Assembly (NCBI GenBank): GCA_965262585.1
Contig: OZ253546.1
Span: forward strand, 2,046,001-2,110,000
Source of the DNA: JAHRAW01 sp965262585
GTDB taxonomy: Bacteria > Pseudomonadota > Gammaproteobacteria > Arenicellales > Poriferihabitantaceae
Direction: 5' to 3'
DNA length: 64,000 bases
The translations under genes and the position numbers were made by a program. Below the pieces are notes generated by a model. That model was not told the origin of the DNA. It did no database searches and saw nothing but the letters and a program-made list of their open reading frames with translations. Positions 1 through 8,657 of the stretch are shown here, piece by piece (the stretch's first letter is position 1; the number at the start of each line of letters is the position of its first letter).

Positions 1-234
1 AACGATTGCGGAAGCCCGGCCGGCGGTTACCTGAAGAAAGCCGCGTGGCACGGCATGCCGAGCAAGTGGCCGGCCGCCTACAAAGCGTTGACGCGCGTCA
101 GTTTCACCACCAACCAGATTGGCACCATGGCGGTGTATGTCGATGTCGACGAGATGGAACACGATGAAGCCGCCGCCAAGTGGATTGACGAGAACGAAGG
201 TATCTGGAACTCGTGGCTGTACGCATCGCAATAA
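1..234 (+). CDS. Glycine betaine/proline-type ABC transporter substrate-binding protein, C-terminal end (partial)
   Basis: The reading frame is open from the window edge and ends at TAA 232-234, giving the last 77 residues. The fragment carries the motifs usual at the end of ProX/OpuAC-type binding proteins: a helix with KWPAAYKAL, then a run ending in AAAKWIDENEGIWNSWL. The protein is expected in the periplasm, where it would bind a quaternary amine or similar osmolyte. The identification depends strongly on the betaine-type ATPase and permease genes that follow. A hairpin terminator follows 60 bp later, so the binding protein is probably made in excess of the other components. The N-terminus and signal peptide lie outside the window. 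Confidence 0.75.
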   Translation, partial: NDCGSPAGGYLKKAAWHGMPSKWPAAYKALTRVSFTTNQIGTMAVYVDVDEMEHDEAAAKWIDENEGIWNSWLYASQ

Positions 235-296
235 GCAACCGCCGCGCGATTGCAAGTAACGCTGCAGATAGTTCTGCAAGCAATTATTGACCTCCT

Positions 297-337
297 AATG
301 CCGCCATCAGGGATTCCTGGTGGTGGCATTTTTTTTT
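297..337 (+). terminator. Intrinsic terminator after the binding-protein gene
   Basis: The arms AATGCCGCCATCAG (297-310) and CTGGTGGTGGCATT (317-330) pair, with a few G-U pairs, around a 6-base loop. A run of T follows to 337. It lies between the binding-protein gene and the ATPase gene and could act as a partial terminator that sets their ratio. Confidence 0.7.
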
Positions 338-432
338 ACCGCCGCCAATAAATAGCGAACCAATAATAACGGGCGGGCGTAAAGCCGTGGTAATCTTATC
401 GGCACCACATAACCCATTTGGAAACCAATAGT

Positions 433-1500
433 ATGTCGCAACCCGTAATTTGCTGCCGGTCGTTATACAAAGTGTTCGGCGTCAACCCCTCGGATTTGGT
501 AAAAAACGAATCTGGCGTGGTTGATCGATCCGGCCTCGAACGCGAAGGGGTGGTTTTTGCGGTGGACGATGTTTCGCTGGAAGTACACGCCGGTGAAATA
601 CTGGTGGTGATGGGGTTGTCCGGTTCCGGAAAATCCACGCTGGTGCGTTGCCTCTCTCGCTTGATTGAACCCTCCGCCGGTTCGGTGGAAATCGAAGGCA
701 GCGACTTGCTTGCCATGTCGGAGAAGGAACTCATTGAACTGCGCCGTAGCAAGATGGGAATGGTGTTCCAGCATTTTGCCCTGCTGCCCCATCGAACGGT
801 GTTGGAGAACATCGCGTTTCCCCTGCAAATGCGGGGCATGAAGCGCAAGGATTATGTTGCGCGTGCGCAAAAAATGATTACGTTGGTTAGCCTCGACGGC
901 AAGGAAAATAATTTCCCCCGAGAATTGTCCGGTGGTCAGCAGCAGCGAGTCGGCATCGCCCGCTCTCTGGCAATAGAGCCGGACATCTGGTTTCTCGATG
1001 AGCCGTTCTCGGCGCTGGACCCGCTCATCCGCAAAGAAATGCAAGATGAGTTTTTGCGCCTGCAGTCGATTCTTAATAAAACCATCGTCTTTATCACCCA
1101 CGATTTCGACGAAGCCCTCAAGTTGGCAGACCGCATCGCCATCATGTTTCACGGCAAAGTGGAACAGATCGACAAACCCGAAAACATCGTGCTCAACCCG
1201 GCAACCGATTATGTACGCAAATTCACCGGTGATGTACCCCGCGAAAAAGTACTGAGCGCCGGAGCGATTATGGATGCTCCAAATCAAACCGAACAACTGG
1301 CGGAGCGGCAGGTTAATGCCAAAGACCGCATCGACTCGGTTGCCGAATACATACTCGGGCAAACCCGGCCGGTGGCGGTAGTGGATGACAACGGGAAGGT
1401 GGTGGGGGTTTTACATCAAGACCATGTGCTAAAAACTCTTTTTCCTGAAAATGCGCCGGAAAGCGCACCGGCGGGGGAATCCGGGGAATCGACCCGATGA
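433..1500 (+). CDS. proV: Glycine betaine/proline-type ABC transporter ATP-binding protein (ProV/OpuAA family)
   Basis: This 355-residue ATPase would power osmolyte import at the inner membrane. Walker A GLSGSGKST is at residues 61-69, signature LSGGQQQR at 165-172, and Walker B ending in D189-E190, followed by the H-loop in ITHDFDEA. After about residue 240 there is a short region that resembles a reduced CBS regulatory domain, as in ProV and OpuAA. The ATG at 433 is preferred; an in-frame TTG at 418 would add five residues. Its end overlaps the permease start by 4 bp (ATGA at 1497-1500), so the two are translationally coupled. The substrate could be glycine betaine, proline betaine, choline or a related compound; the sequence does not decide this. 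Confidence 0.88.
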   Translation: MSQPVICCRSLYKVFGVNPSDLVKNESGVVDRSGLEREGVVFAVDDVSLEVHAGEILVVMGLSGSGKSTLVRCLSRLIEPSAGSVEIEGSDLLAMSEKELIELRRSKMGMVFQHFALLPHRTVLENIAFPLQMRGMKRKDYVARAQKMITLVSLDGKENNFPRELSGGQQQRVGIARSLAIEPDIWFLDEPFSALDPLIRKEMQDEFLRLQSILNKTIVFITHDFDEALKLADRIAIMFHGKVEQIDKPENIVLNPATDYVRKFTGDVPREKVLSAGAIMDAPNQTEQLAERQVNAKDRIDSVAEYILGQTRPVAVVDDNGKVVGVLHQDHVLKTLFPENAPESAPAGESGESTR

Positions 1501-3509
1501 GGGAATTGCTGGCGCGCGGACTGCGCCCGAAAAAACGAGTGGCTGGCTACCTCGTGCTGGGGTTGGTGGTCGCTTTGCTGGTGGCCGGCAAAGGCTTTGA
1601 CTTGATGCCCCGATTTATCGATGAACTGCCCCAGCACTCGGAAAAAAGTAGCATCGACACGCTGGGCGACGCCGGCAAGCAAGCGTACACTGAACTCGTC
1701 CCCGTGGATTTGATGCTGGACAAGGTGTTTTATTTCGTACTCGATGATCTGGGGTTTTCCACGGTCACGCGGTTTATCTCCCGCAGCCTCAAAGGGCTTA
1801 TCAACATATTCGACAACCTACTGCTCGGCGGCAACAAGGGCTTCGGTTTGGACGGCACGCCGTGGAGCGTGATGCTGGTGATTTCCATGGTGCTTGGCTA
1901 CGCCCTGCGCGGCTGGAAACTATCGCTGTTGTGCGGCGGCACGATGATGTACTGCGCAATTTCAGGGCTGTGGAAATTCACCATGCAGACCCTCGCCCTG
2001 CTGGCCGCCGCGGTGCCCGTTTCCATCCTCATCGGATTGCTATTGGGGATACTCGCGTATAAAAGAAAATCCGTTGAAGCCGCGCTGCTGCCCATCATGA
2101 GCGTTGCCCAGACCTTGCCGCATTTCGCGTATCTGATTCCGGTGGTGGTTTTTTTCGGCATCGGACACCAGACCGGCGTGATCGCCACTATTATTTTCGC
2201 GGTACCGCCCATGGTGCGCCTGACCCTTTTGGGGCTACGGAAAGTGCCGCCGGAAATCCTCGAGGCGGGAAAAATGGCCGGCTGTACGCATTGGCAATTG
2301 CTGACCCGCGTGCACTTGCCAAGCGCGCGTAATGAAATTCTGCTGGGGGTTAATCAGGTCATCATGCAATGTCTGGCCATGGTGGTGATCGCGGCGTTCA
2401 TCGGTGCTTCCGGCCTCGGATACCGTCTGCTACACAAACTCCAAACCCTCAAGATCGGGCAGTCCCTGGAGATCGGAATCGCCATCGTGTTGTTGGCGGT
2501 GGTTCTGGATGGCCTGTCCCGGGCCTGGGCGGAAAAGAAGCGAGATTACACCGCCAACCTACCCTTTCATGTTCGTTTCAAGTATCCCATGCTGCTGGTT
2601 GGTCTGACGGCGGTTGCGTTGACGGCATCGAATTATTTTCCGATTCTCGACAAGGTGCCGAAGGAACTGGCATTTACCTACGCCAGCACCTGGGATGCGC
2701 TGGTGGACTGGATCGTCATTAATTGGTCCGACGGCCTGACCTCCTTCCGTTATTTTCTGCTCCTCAATATCCTCACCCCGTTGCGGGATTCGCTCTTGTA
2801 TATGCCCTGGATTGCCGTGCTGGTGTTGATTGGCGGGCTGGGGTTAATCCTCGGTGGGTGGAAGTCGGCGATGCTGACGCTGGGGTTTTTTGCTTTTGCC
2901 GCCCTGACCGGCTGGTGGGACCGGGCGATGATCACCGCCTACATGGTAATTTTCGCCACCTTTATCTGCATTTCCATCGGCGTGCCATTGGGAATCTGGA
3001 GCGCCATGAAAGAAGACCGTGCCAGAAAGGCGCTGTTCTGGTGCGATACGTTTCAGACTTTTCCGTCTTTCATTTACATCCTGCCAGTGATTATGCTTTT
3101 TCAAGTGAACGACCTTTCGGCGATACTGGCGGTAATCGTTTATGCCATCAATCCGGCCATTCGCTATTCCATCGAAGGGCTGCGCAACGTGCCCCGTGAA
3201 TTACACGAGGCGGTCACCATGGCCGGATGCAACCGCTGGCAGCGCTTAATCCAACTACAACTTCCGGTGGCCGTTCCGCACATCATGCTGGGGATTAATC
3301 AAACCATCATGTTTGCGTTTTCCATGGTTATTATCGCCGCTTTCGTCGGCACCATCGACCTCGGCCAGCAAATCTTCAAGGCGTTGTCGGAAACCAACAT
3401 CGGCAAGGGCGTGGTGCTCGGGCTGTGCGTGTCGTTCATGGCGCTGGCGGTTGATCACCTGGTCACCCGCTGGTCTCGAGAGCGTCGGCAACTGCTGGGG
3501 ATGGGCTGA
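1497..3509 (+). CDS. proW: Betaine-type ABC transporter permease with two fused permease domains
   Basis: The 670-residue integral membrane protein contains two binding-protein-dependent permease domains in tandem, about residues 150-345 and 480-665. Each carries its own EAA-loop: EAGKMAGCTHWQLL near residue 255 and EAVTMAGCNRWQRL near 570. A normal ProW has one such domain and works as a dimer. Here both halves of the pore are on one chain, an arrangement I believe occurs in some proteobacterial osmolyte transporters. A periplasmic stretch of about 100 residues precedes the first domain. The gene overlaps proV by 4 bp and is followed after 4 bp by an unknown membrane protein gene. Confidence 0.85.
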   Translation: MRELLARGLRPKKRVAGYLVLGLVVALLVAGKGFDLMPRFIDELPQHSEKSSIDTLGDAGKQAYTELVPVDLMLDKVFYFVLDDLGFSTVTRFISRSLKGLINIFDNLLLGGNKGFGLDGTPWSVMLVISMVLGYALRGWKLSLLCGGTMMYCAISGLWKFTMQTLALLAAAVPVSILIGLLLGILAYKRKSVEAALLPIMSVAQTLPHFAYLIPVVVFFGIGHQTGVIATIIFAVPPMVRLTLLGLRKVPPEILEAGKMAGCTHWQLLTRVHLPSARNEILLGVNQVIMQCLAMVVIAAFIGASGLGYRLLHKLQTLKIGQSLEIGIAIVLLAVVLDGLSRAWAEKKRDYTANLPFHVRFKYPMLLVGLTAVALTASNYFPILDKVPKELAFTYASTWDALVDWIVINWSDGLTSFRYFLLLNILTPLRDSLLYMPWIAVLVLIGGLGLILGGWKSAMLTLGFFAFAALTGWWDRAMITAYMVIFATFICISIGVPLGIWSAMKEDRARKALFWCDTFQTFPSFIYILPVIMLFQVNDLSAILAVIVYAINPAIRYSIEGLRNVPRELHEAVTMAGCNRWQRLIQLQLPVAVPHIMLGINQTIMFAFSMVIIAAFVGTIDLGQQIFKALSETNIGKGVVLGLCVSFMALAVDHLVTRWSRERRQLLGMG

Positions 3510-3513
3510 AACG

Positions 3514-4326
3514 ATGGAACGCCTGATTGCCTATCTACCGGTATTGGTGTTGGTGCTGAGCGTCGTAGCGTTGTTGTTGGCAACCGCCGCCAACCGAAAA
3601 CGACAACTGGTTGGCATCACCGATGGCCTCTCAAAAATGTTTCACTTCGGTTTTGCCGGAAGGGCGGGAGTGAGGAAATGGTTTTCATTACAGCGCATGG
3701 TATTTTGGTTGATTGCGTTGCTCCTGCTGTCCTACTTGTGGACTTATCAACGGGTGCAGGAAGCCATCGCCGACCACCTGACAGAAAGCGGCATCGAGGA
3801 AGTCAAAGTCGGCAGTTTGATTATTCCCTGGTCGGCATTTTTTCGCTCCGCGTATGTGGCCGACACCGGCTTTTCAAGATCGAAAAAACGCATCCGCACC
3901 GAGGTCTCCATCCGAGGGCATTTATGGTCTGGATTCGACGCCCACATGGACGAAGTGGGGCTGGCCGGTGTCAACAAGATTACCGGCAAGAAATTCGTAT
4001 TCTCTTATCTAACCGATGTAAAAATTCTGCGCCCGGTCATCAACCGATATATGAAGCAACTGATTCGCAACAAACAAATCGACCAATACGAAATCGAAAC
4101 CTTCGACAACCGTGGCCCCTATATCATAGTCGCGCTGAGTGAAAAAAATCGCGATAAAGACGCCAATCAGGTGGCGGCTTCGCTCGCGCAAAGCGTGCAC
4201 ACCAATCTGACCAAAACCAATCAACTGAAAGTTAATCAAGTGGTCATAAAAGTGGTTGACCCCGAACCTTATTTGGCCAACAAAACGATCACCGTTGTCG
4301 GACGAGGAACGGCCGGCAACTACTAA
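3514..4326 (+). CDS. Unknown membrane protein in the betaine transporter operon
   Basis: I do not recognise this 270-residue protein. It has a hydrophobic segment at residues 3-24 and another near 66-85. A mostly polar C-terminal region of about 180 residues follows, with a beta-rich pattern and no Cys or obvious catalytic motif. Two membrane passes would put the C-terminal domain on the cytoplasmic side if the N-terminus is inside. The ATG at 3514 follows the permease stop by 4 bp, so the gene almost certainly belongs to the operon. A role as an accessory or regulatory part of the transporter is inferred from position only. Confidence 0.7.
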   Translation: MERLIAYLPVLVLVLSVVALLLATAANRKRQLVGITDGLSKMFHFGFAGRAGVRKWFSLQRMVFWLIALLLLSYLWTYQRVQEAIADHLTESGIEEVKVGSLIIPWSAFFRSAYVADTGFSRSKKRIRTEVSIRGHLWSGFDAHMDEVGLAGVNKITGKKFVFSYLTDVKILRPVINRYMKQLIRNKQIDQYEIETFDNRGPYIIVALSEKNRDKDANQVAASLAQSVHTNLTKTNQLKVNQVVIKVVDPEPYLANKTITVVGRGTAGNY

Positions 4327-4354
4327 ACCTCAAGCGCGGGTTTCTTTTTTACGC

Positions 4355-5257
4355 TCACCGCTCCCGCAAAGAAACCCCCGTTTCATGGACGACTCCGGCG
4401 TCGAGTAATTCATTTATTTCCGGCCACCACATTTTGTCCGGCGGTTGCTCAAACATTTTGCGCAAAAACGCCATAGGGATGCCCTGCGCCGCGAACAACG
4501 CTTGGTCTTTGGCTTGCTCCGCATCGATGTCGATGACCGGCAGGGCTGCGTAGGTTTTGTACTGGTGAAATCCGAGCCGGGCGTTGTCGCCCAGCGTGCG
4601 GCGGGTGCCGGCGACAAACGCGGTGGTGCAGGACGACACGCATTGCTCCAGCGAGTGGGTTGCCAACTCGTTTTCCCGGATTAATCGCGCCAGCCCCCGG
4701 CCTTCGTAAATTTGTCCGCCGCCGCTATCCAGAATAATGCCGCTAACCCGCGGATGGGCGTCGAGCAACCGGGAAACCTCGCTGGTAATGCCGACCTCGA
4801 AGGGCCCGCGCAGGTGGATAAGCGTGTTCCCATCAATCAGGTCGAGTTGATAGGCACGCGCAATAACGGGGGGATCGGCGGGCTGCAAACTGTGCCGGTA
4901 GCCGAGCAGTGACTGATAACTGGAGAAGGCCGCCACCAGAGTTGCGGCGAGGCTCAACACCACAACCCCCTGGGCTGCCACCGCCCAGGAACGATTGGCG
5001 CGATTCTTGATGTGGCGTTCGCAAGCGCGAATCACGCCGACCACCTGCCACGGATAGACCACCATGTAAACGATGAAGAAAAAGCCGATTACTGCGGCGG
5101 TAACCGTCCATTCCCCTCGCAGATACGGCGGCAGGGTAAAACGCTCGAGAGCATTGAGCACCCCAAAAAGCATCAGGAAGTTAACCCAGAAAGACCACGC
5201 CAGAGAACACTCGCCCCTCCAGTGCCGCCGAATGTAATCAAGGCCCGGGTATTTCAC
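4355..5257 (-). CDS. Membrane protein with a ClpP/crotonase-like domain
   Basis: The 300-residue protein has about three membrane segments in its first 115 residues (roughly 20-38, 52-72, 93-113). A soluble domain follows that looks like the ClpP-like proteins of COG3904. It has a strand and turn ILDSGGGQIYEG at 175-186, a likely nucleophile in CVSSCTTAF (Ser208/209) and a histidine in GFHQY (His231), the order expected for a ClpP-type Ser-His pair. It may be a membrane-bound serine peptidase, but activity is not proven. Genes on both sides converge or are unrelated. It lies 27 bp downstream of thrC on the same strand and may share its transcript. Confidence 0.65.
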   Translation of the reverse strand: MKYPGLDYIRRHWRGECSLAWSFWVNFLMLFGVLNALERFTLPPYLRGEWTVTAAVIGFFFIVYMVVYPWQVVGVIRACERHIKNRANRSWAVAAQGVVVLSLAATLVAAFSSYQSLLGYRHSLQPADPPVIARAYQLDLIDGNTLIHLRGPFEVGITSEVSRLLDAHPRVSGIILDSGGGQIYEGRGLARLIRENELATHSLEQCVSSCTTAFVAGTRRTLGDNARLGFHQYKTYAALPVIDIDAEQAKDQALFAAQGIPMAFLRKMFEQPPDKMWWPEINELLDAGVVHETGVSLRER

Positions 5258-5284
5258 CGAAGTTGCCCGTGCTTTACCGGCGCT

Positions 5285-6667
5285 TTACCGGCACTCGACT
5301 GCCGCTTTGACCGCCGCCAAATCATTGGCTACCCGCTGCATTTTTTCTTTGCGTTGCATGATCCCTTGCAGGGATTTCGGCAGCGGCACCTGCGCGCCGC
5401 AGGCTTCGGCCACGGCGTCGGCGAATTTCGCCGGATGCGCGGTGGCGAGGGCCACGGTGGGCACGCCAACTTCGGAAAATTCCCGCGCCGCCGCCACGCC
5501 GATGGCCGAATGCGGATCCAGCAGTTCCCCGGTCTGCGCGTATACCCGATTGATTTGCGCGCCGGTCTCGGCGTCTGAAAGGCGATGGGCGAAGAACAAT
5601 TCATCTGCTTTTTCGCGAACTTCGCGTTCCACGCTGAACTCCCCGTGGGCGGAGAATTGTTCCATCAGGTCGCCGACCCGGGCACTGTCGCGGTCGAGGA
5701 GTTCGAACAAATAACGCTCGAAGTTGCTGGAAATCTGAATGTCCATACTGGGCGAGATGGTGGCGTTAATGCCGCGCTGCTTCATCTGCCCGGACGCAAA
5801 GAAGCGAGTCAGGATGTCGTTGCTGTTGGAGCCGATGATTAAGCGGTTGATGGGAAGCCCCATTTTTCGCGCCGCGTAACCGGCAAAAACATTGCCGAAA
5901 TTGCCAGTAGGCACGGCAAAATTAACCGCACGCTCCGGTGCTCCGAGTTCCAGCGCAGCGTAAAAATAGTATACCGTCTGGGCGGCAATGCGCGCCCAGT
6001 TGATGGAATTGACCGCCGCCAGCGTGTGTCTTTTGCGAAATTCGGCGTCGTTGAACATTGCCTTGACGAGGTTCTGGCAGTCGTCAAAATCGCCGTCCAC
6101 CGCCAGGTTATGAATGTTGCGGTCCGCCACCGTGGTCATCTGGCGACGCTGCACTTCGGACACCCGGCCGTGGGGATGCAACATATACAAAGTTACCGCA
6201 TCGAGCCCGCGCACCGCCTCGATGGCGGCGGAGCCGGTGTCGCCGGAAGTGGCGCCGATAATAGTGCAAGTCTGCCCCCGCCGGTCGAGGAAGTAACCGA
6301 ATAGTCGACCAAGCAATTGCAACGCGAAATCCTTGAACGCCAGAGTCGGGCCGTGGAAAAGTTCCAGGGCGTATAACGAATCGTCCAACTGCTTGAGGGG
6401 TGCCACCTTCGGATGGGAAAAATTGCCATAGGCCTCCTCGCTCAAGCGTTCCAGTATGTCGGCGGGAAGGCAGTCGCCGCTGAAGCGCGCCAAAATGCGA
6501 GACGCCAGTTGCGCGTATTCCATGCCACGCAATTCCCGCATTTCCTTTTCACTAAAAGTCGGCCAAACACGCGGCAGATATAACCCACCATCGACGGCAA
6601 GCCCCTCCAGAGTGGCTTGCTCAAAGTTCAAAATCGGCGCATTGCCGCGGGTGCTGATATAGTGCAC
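5285..6667 (-). CDS. thrC: Threonine synthase
   Basis: This PLP enzyme converts O-phosphohomoserine to threonine, the last step of threonine synthesis in the cytoplasm. The PLP-binding lysine is in GPTLAFKDFALQ (Lys112), followed by GATSGDTGSAA and PTGNFGN motifs that hold the cofactor phosphate. I chose GTG at 6667, which gives MHYISTRGNAP, because family members begin with (M)xYISTRG. An upstream TTG at 6697 would add ten residues with no family match. Length is 460 residues, within the family range. No hom or thrB gene is visible nearby. Confidence 0.9.
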   Translation of the reverse strand: MHYISTRGNAPILNFEQATLEGLAVDGGLYLPRVWPTFSEKEMRELRGMEYAQLASRILARFSGDCLPADILERLSEEAYGNFSHPKVAPLKQLDDSLYALELFHGPTLAFKDFALQLLGRLFGYFLDRRGQTCTIIGATSGDTGSAAIEAVRGLDAVTLYMLHPHGRVSEVQRRQMTTVADRNIHNLAVDGDFDDCQNLVKAMFNDAEFRKRHTLAAVNSINWARIAAQTVYYFYAALELGAPERAVNFAVPTGNFGNVFAGYAARKMGLPINRLIIGSNSNDILTRFFASGQMKQRGINATISPSMDIQISSNFERYLFELLDRDSARVGDLMEQFSAHGEFSVEREVREKADELFFAHRLSDAETGAQINRVYAQTGELLDPHSAIGVAAAREFSEVGVPTVALATAHPAKFADAVAEACGAQVPLPKSLQGIMQRKEKMQRVANDLAAVKAAVECR

Positions 6668-6760
6668 TTTGCGAATCGGACGGGAGCGATGAGGCAAGGG
6701 ATTCTATCACTTTACAGGCATATCGGGGCACTAGGCGCGGGGAAGTCGGGTGGTTTTGTG

Positions 6761-6908
6761 TGTAGGGACAAGTCATTGTGCCTGTCCTTATAAGGAGCGG
6801 CTTACGCTGGACATGTTTTACTGGATTCCCGCCATTCCCCACCCGTCGTCATTCCCGCGAAAGCGGGAATCCAGTCGAACAAACCCGGCGTAGCCAGACA
6901 TTTTAATG
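6761..6908. repeat. Dispersed palindromic repeats (both families)
   Basis: The region between thrC and the ligase gene holds a degenerate copy of the GGACAGGC...GCCTGTCC repeat (from 6763). It is followed by AGCGGCTTACGC and then the perfect 20-bp palindrome ATTCCCGCGAAAGCGGGAAT at 6851-6870 with its usual flank CCAGTCGAACAAA. No coding sequence is visible here. Confidence 0.8.
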
Positions 6909-6949
6909 CGCAACTCCGCTTCGAGGTTGCGTTTACCAATGCTTGCGAT

Positions 6950-8518
6950 TCACTTTACTTCGTTGTCGGCAAAAATATCCGGCAATTCTTGCAGTGCCAT
7001 TTTGCCGAGGGGGGTTCGGGGTAATTCATCCACCAGCGCGAAGCGGGTGATGCGGTTGTGGGGGGATACCAGTTGGTTGAATGTTGACAGGGTTTTGCGG
7101 GCGGTTGAGGGTGGGTCCGTTTGTTCGGCGAGTTGCATGGCCAATACGCATACCGGTTTCATGTCAATTTCCAGCACCCCGGCTTCTTTGATCGCGGGGT
7201 CGCGTTCCAACAGGGTTTCCAGTTCTTCAGGATATACATTTTTGCCCGCCTCGGTCACGATCAGGCGTTTGGAGCGGCCGGTCAGGAAAATTCGGCCCTG
7301 GGCATCCAGCCGACCGATGTCGCCGGACTTGAACCAGCCGTCTTGCATTGCTTCGGCGGTCTGCCGGGGGTCTTCGTAGCCGAGCATTACGTTTGGCCCC
7401 TTAATCCATACTTCACCGCTGCCGCCGTCATCGGGGTTGTGAATTTTTACCCGAACTTTATCCACCGGCTTGCCGACGCTTTCGCGGGCGGCGTCGAAAT
7501 TTTCCTGGATGCTGGTTAAGGGCGAGGTTTCGGTAAGCCCATAGCCCTGTCGCAGCGGCAGGCCGAGGTCGTGGTAATAACGACTGATGCGTTCGTCGAG
7601 GTGGGAGCCGCCGCTGACCCATGCCTTGATTTGGCCGCCGAGTTTTTTTCGGATTGGGGCATTGATGCGCCGCCGCAACGACACCGGTGCCAACTTCATC
7701 AGCGCGCGGTATGCCGCTATCGCCGCGCCGCCTTCCTTGAACTTTTTCTCCAGCCCGTGCATGACGTTTCGGTACAACCTCGGCACCGCAATCATCACCG
7801 AGATATTTTCTTGTTGCAGGGTTTCCAGAATTTCCGCCGCCGCCAATACCCGAGGGGTGACGATGGCGGCGCCGTGGTATAGCGGCAACAACAAGTTTCC
7901 CAGCAGCCCCATGGCATGGGAAAACGGTAGCAGGGCGATAAACCGGTCTTGCGCGGTGAAATTTCCGATGCGGCAGGCGGCGAGCATGTTGGAGATAAGA
8001 TTGCCGTGGCAGAGCCGCACCACTTTGGGGTGACCGGTGCTGCCGGAGGTATAAATTCGCGCCGCCAGATGATCGGCGTCATGCTCCGTTGGCATGTCGC
8101 GTTCTTTGCATATGGCTTCATCTTCGCCGGCCATGGAAATTGCCACGGCGGACGGATGCTCGACGGCGGATTCGTGCGTGAGTAGAATCTGCGGTGCCAA
8201 CGCCGCCGTTTGTTTGGCGATTTCGTAGTCGCTGTTGCCGATGTGGATGGGCGCGATGTTAGCGCCGATTTTCCATGCGGCCAGCGTCGCCACGGTGAAC
8301 TCGGGGCCGTTGGGGGCGGTTACCCCTACGGTGTCGCCGTCTTTGATGCCGAGTTGGCGGAGTTTGTGGGCGGTGGTCAACACCGCATCGTGTATCTCCC
8401 GGTAGGTCACCACCCGCCGCCCGTCCTGGGTGCGGCAAATCCACGCCGGGTTGCGGTGATATTGTTGCAGGGCTGGCTGCAACATTGACCATAGATTTTT
8501 GGCTGGCGTGTCGGGCAT
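6950..8518 (-). CDS. AMP-dependent synthetase/ligase (acyl-CoA synthetase-like)
   Basis: The 522-residue protein belongs to the ANL superfamily, which activates a carboxylate as an acyl-adenylate and usually passes it to CoA. Visible motifs are the P-loop-like YTSGSTGHPK, the adenine-binding GYGLTETSPL, the hinge SGDIGRLDAQGRIFLTGRSK, and the C-terminal catalytic lysine in TPLGKMAL. I start at ATG 8518 (MPDTPAKNLW); the upstream open frame overlaps nadC and has no family resemblance. The gene is divergent from nadC, with about 140 bp between the two starts. The substrate could be a fatty or aromatic acid; the sequence alone does not say which. Confidence 0.8.
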   Translation of the reverse strand: MPDTPAKNLWSMLQPALQQYHRNPAWICRTQDGRRVVTYREIHDAVLTTAHKLRQLGIKDGDTVGVTAPNGPEFTVATLAAWKIGANIAPIHIGNSDYEIAKQTAALAPQILLTHESAVEHPSAVAISMAGEDEAICKERDMPTEHDADHLAARIYTSGSTGHPKVVRLCHGNLISNMLAACRIGNFTAQDRFIALLPFSHAMGLLGNLLLPLYHGAAIVTPRVLAAAEILETLQQENISVMIAVPRLYRNVMHGLEKKFKEGGAAIAAYRALMKLAPVSLRRRINAPIRKKLGGQIKAWVSGGSHLDERISRYYHDLGLPLRQGYGLTETSPLTSIQENFDAARESVGKPVDKVRVKIHNPDDGGSGEVWIKGPNVMLGYEDPRQTAEAMQDGWFKSGDIGRLDAQGRIFLTGRSKRLIVTEAGKNVYPEELETLLERDPAIKEAGVLEIDMKPVCVLAMQLAEQTDPPSTARKTLSTFNQLVSPHNRITRFALVDELPRTPLGKMALQELPDIFADNEVK

Positions 8519-8657
8519 GGTTGAGTGCCGGGTTTGGGCTGAGTTTGGCGTAAGCAGAACAATAACCGGTGTGGTATTTGCAGTATAGCGCACCATAACC
8601 GCCTCATAACCACCCACAACCACCCCAAATCGCCGTTTTCCGCCGTATAATGCGTTC

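Noticed and set aside
463..1362. 299-codon open frame opposite to the ATPase gene
   Set aside because: It is antisense to clear ABC ATPase motifs and shows no recognisable family.
6850..6871. ATTCCCGC palindromes as ordinary transcription terminators
   Set aside because: They lack a T-run on either side and occur in several copies per gap and in both gene orientations, so a repeat family explains them better.
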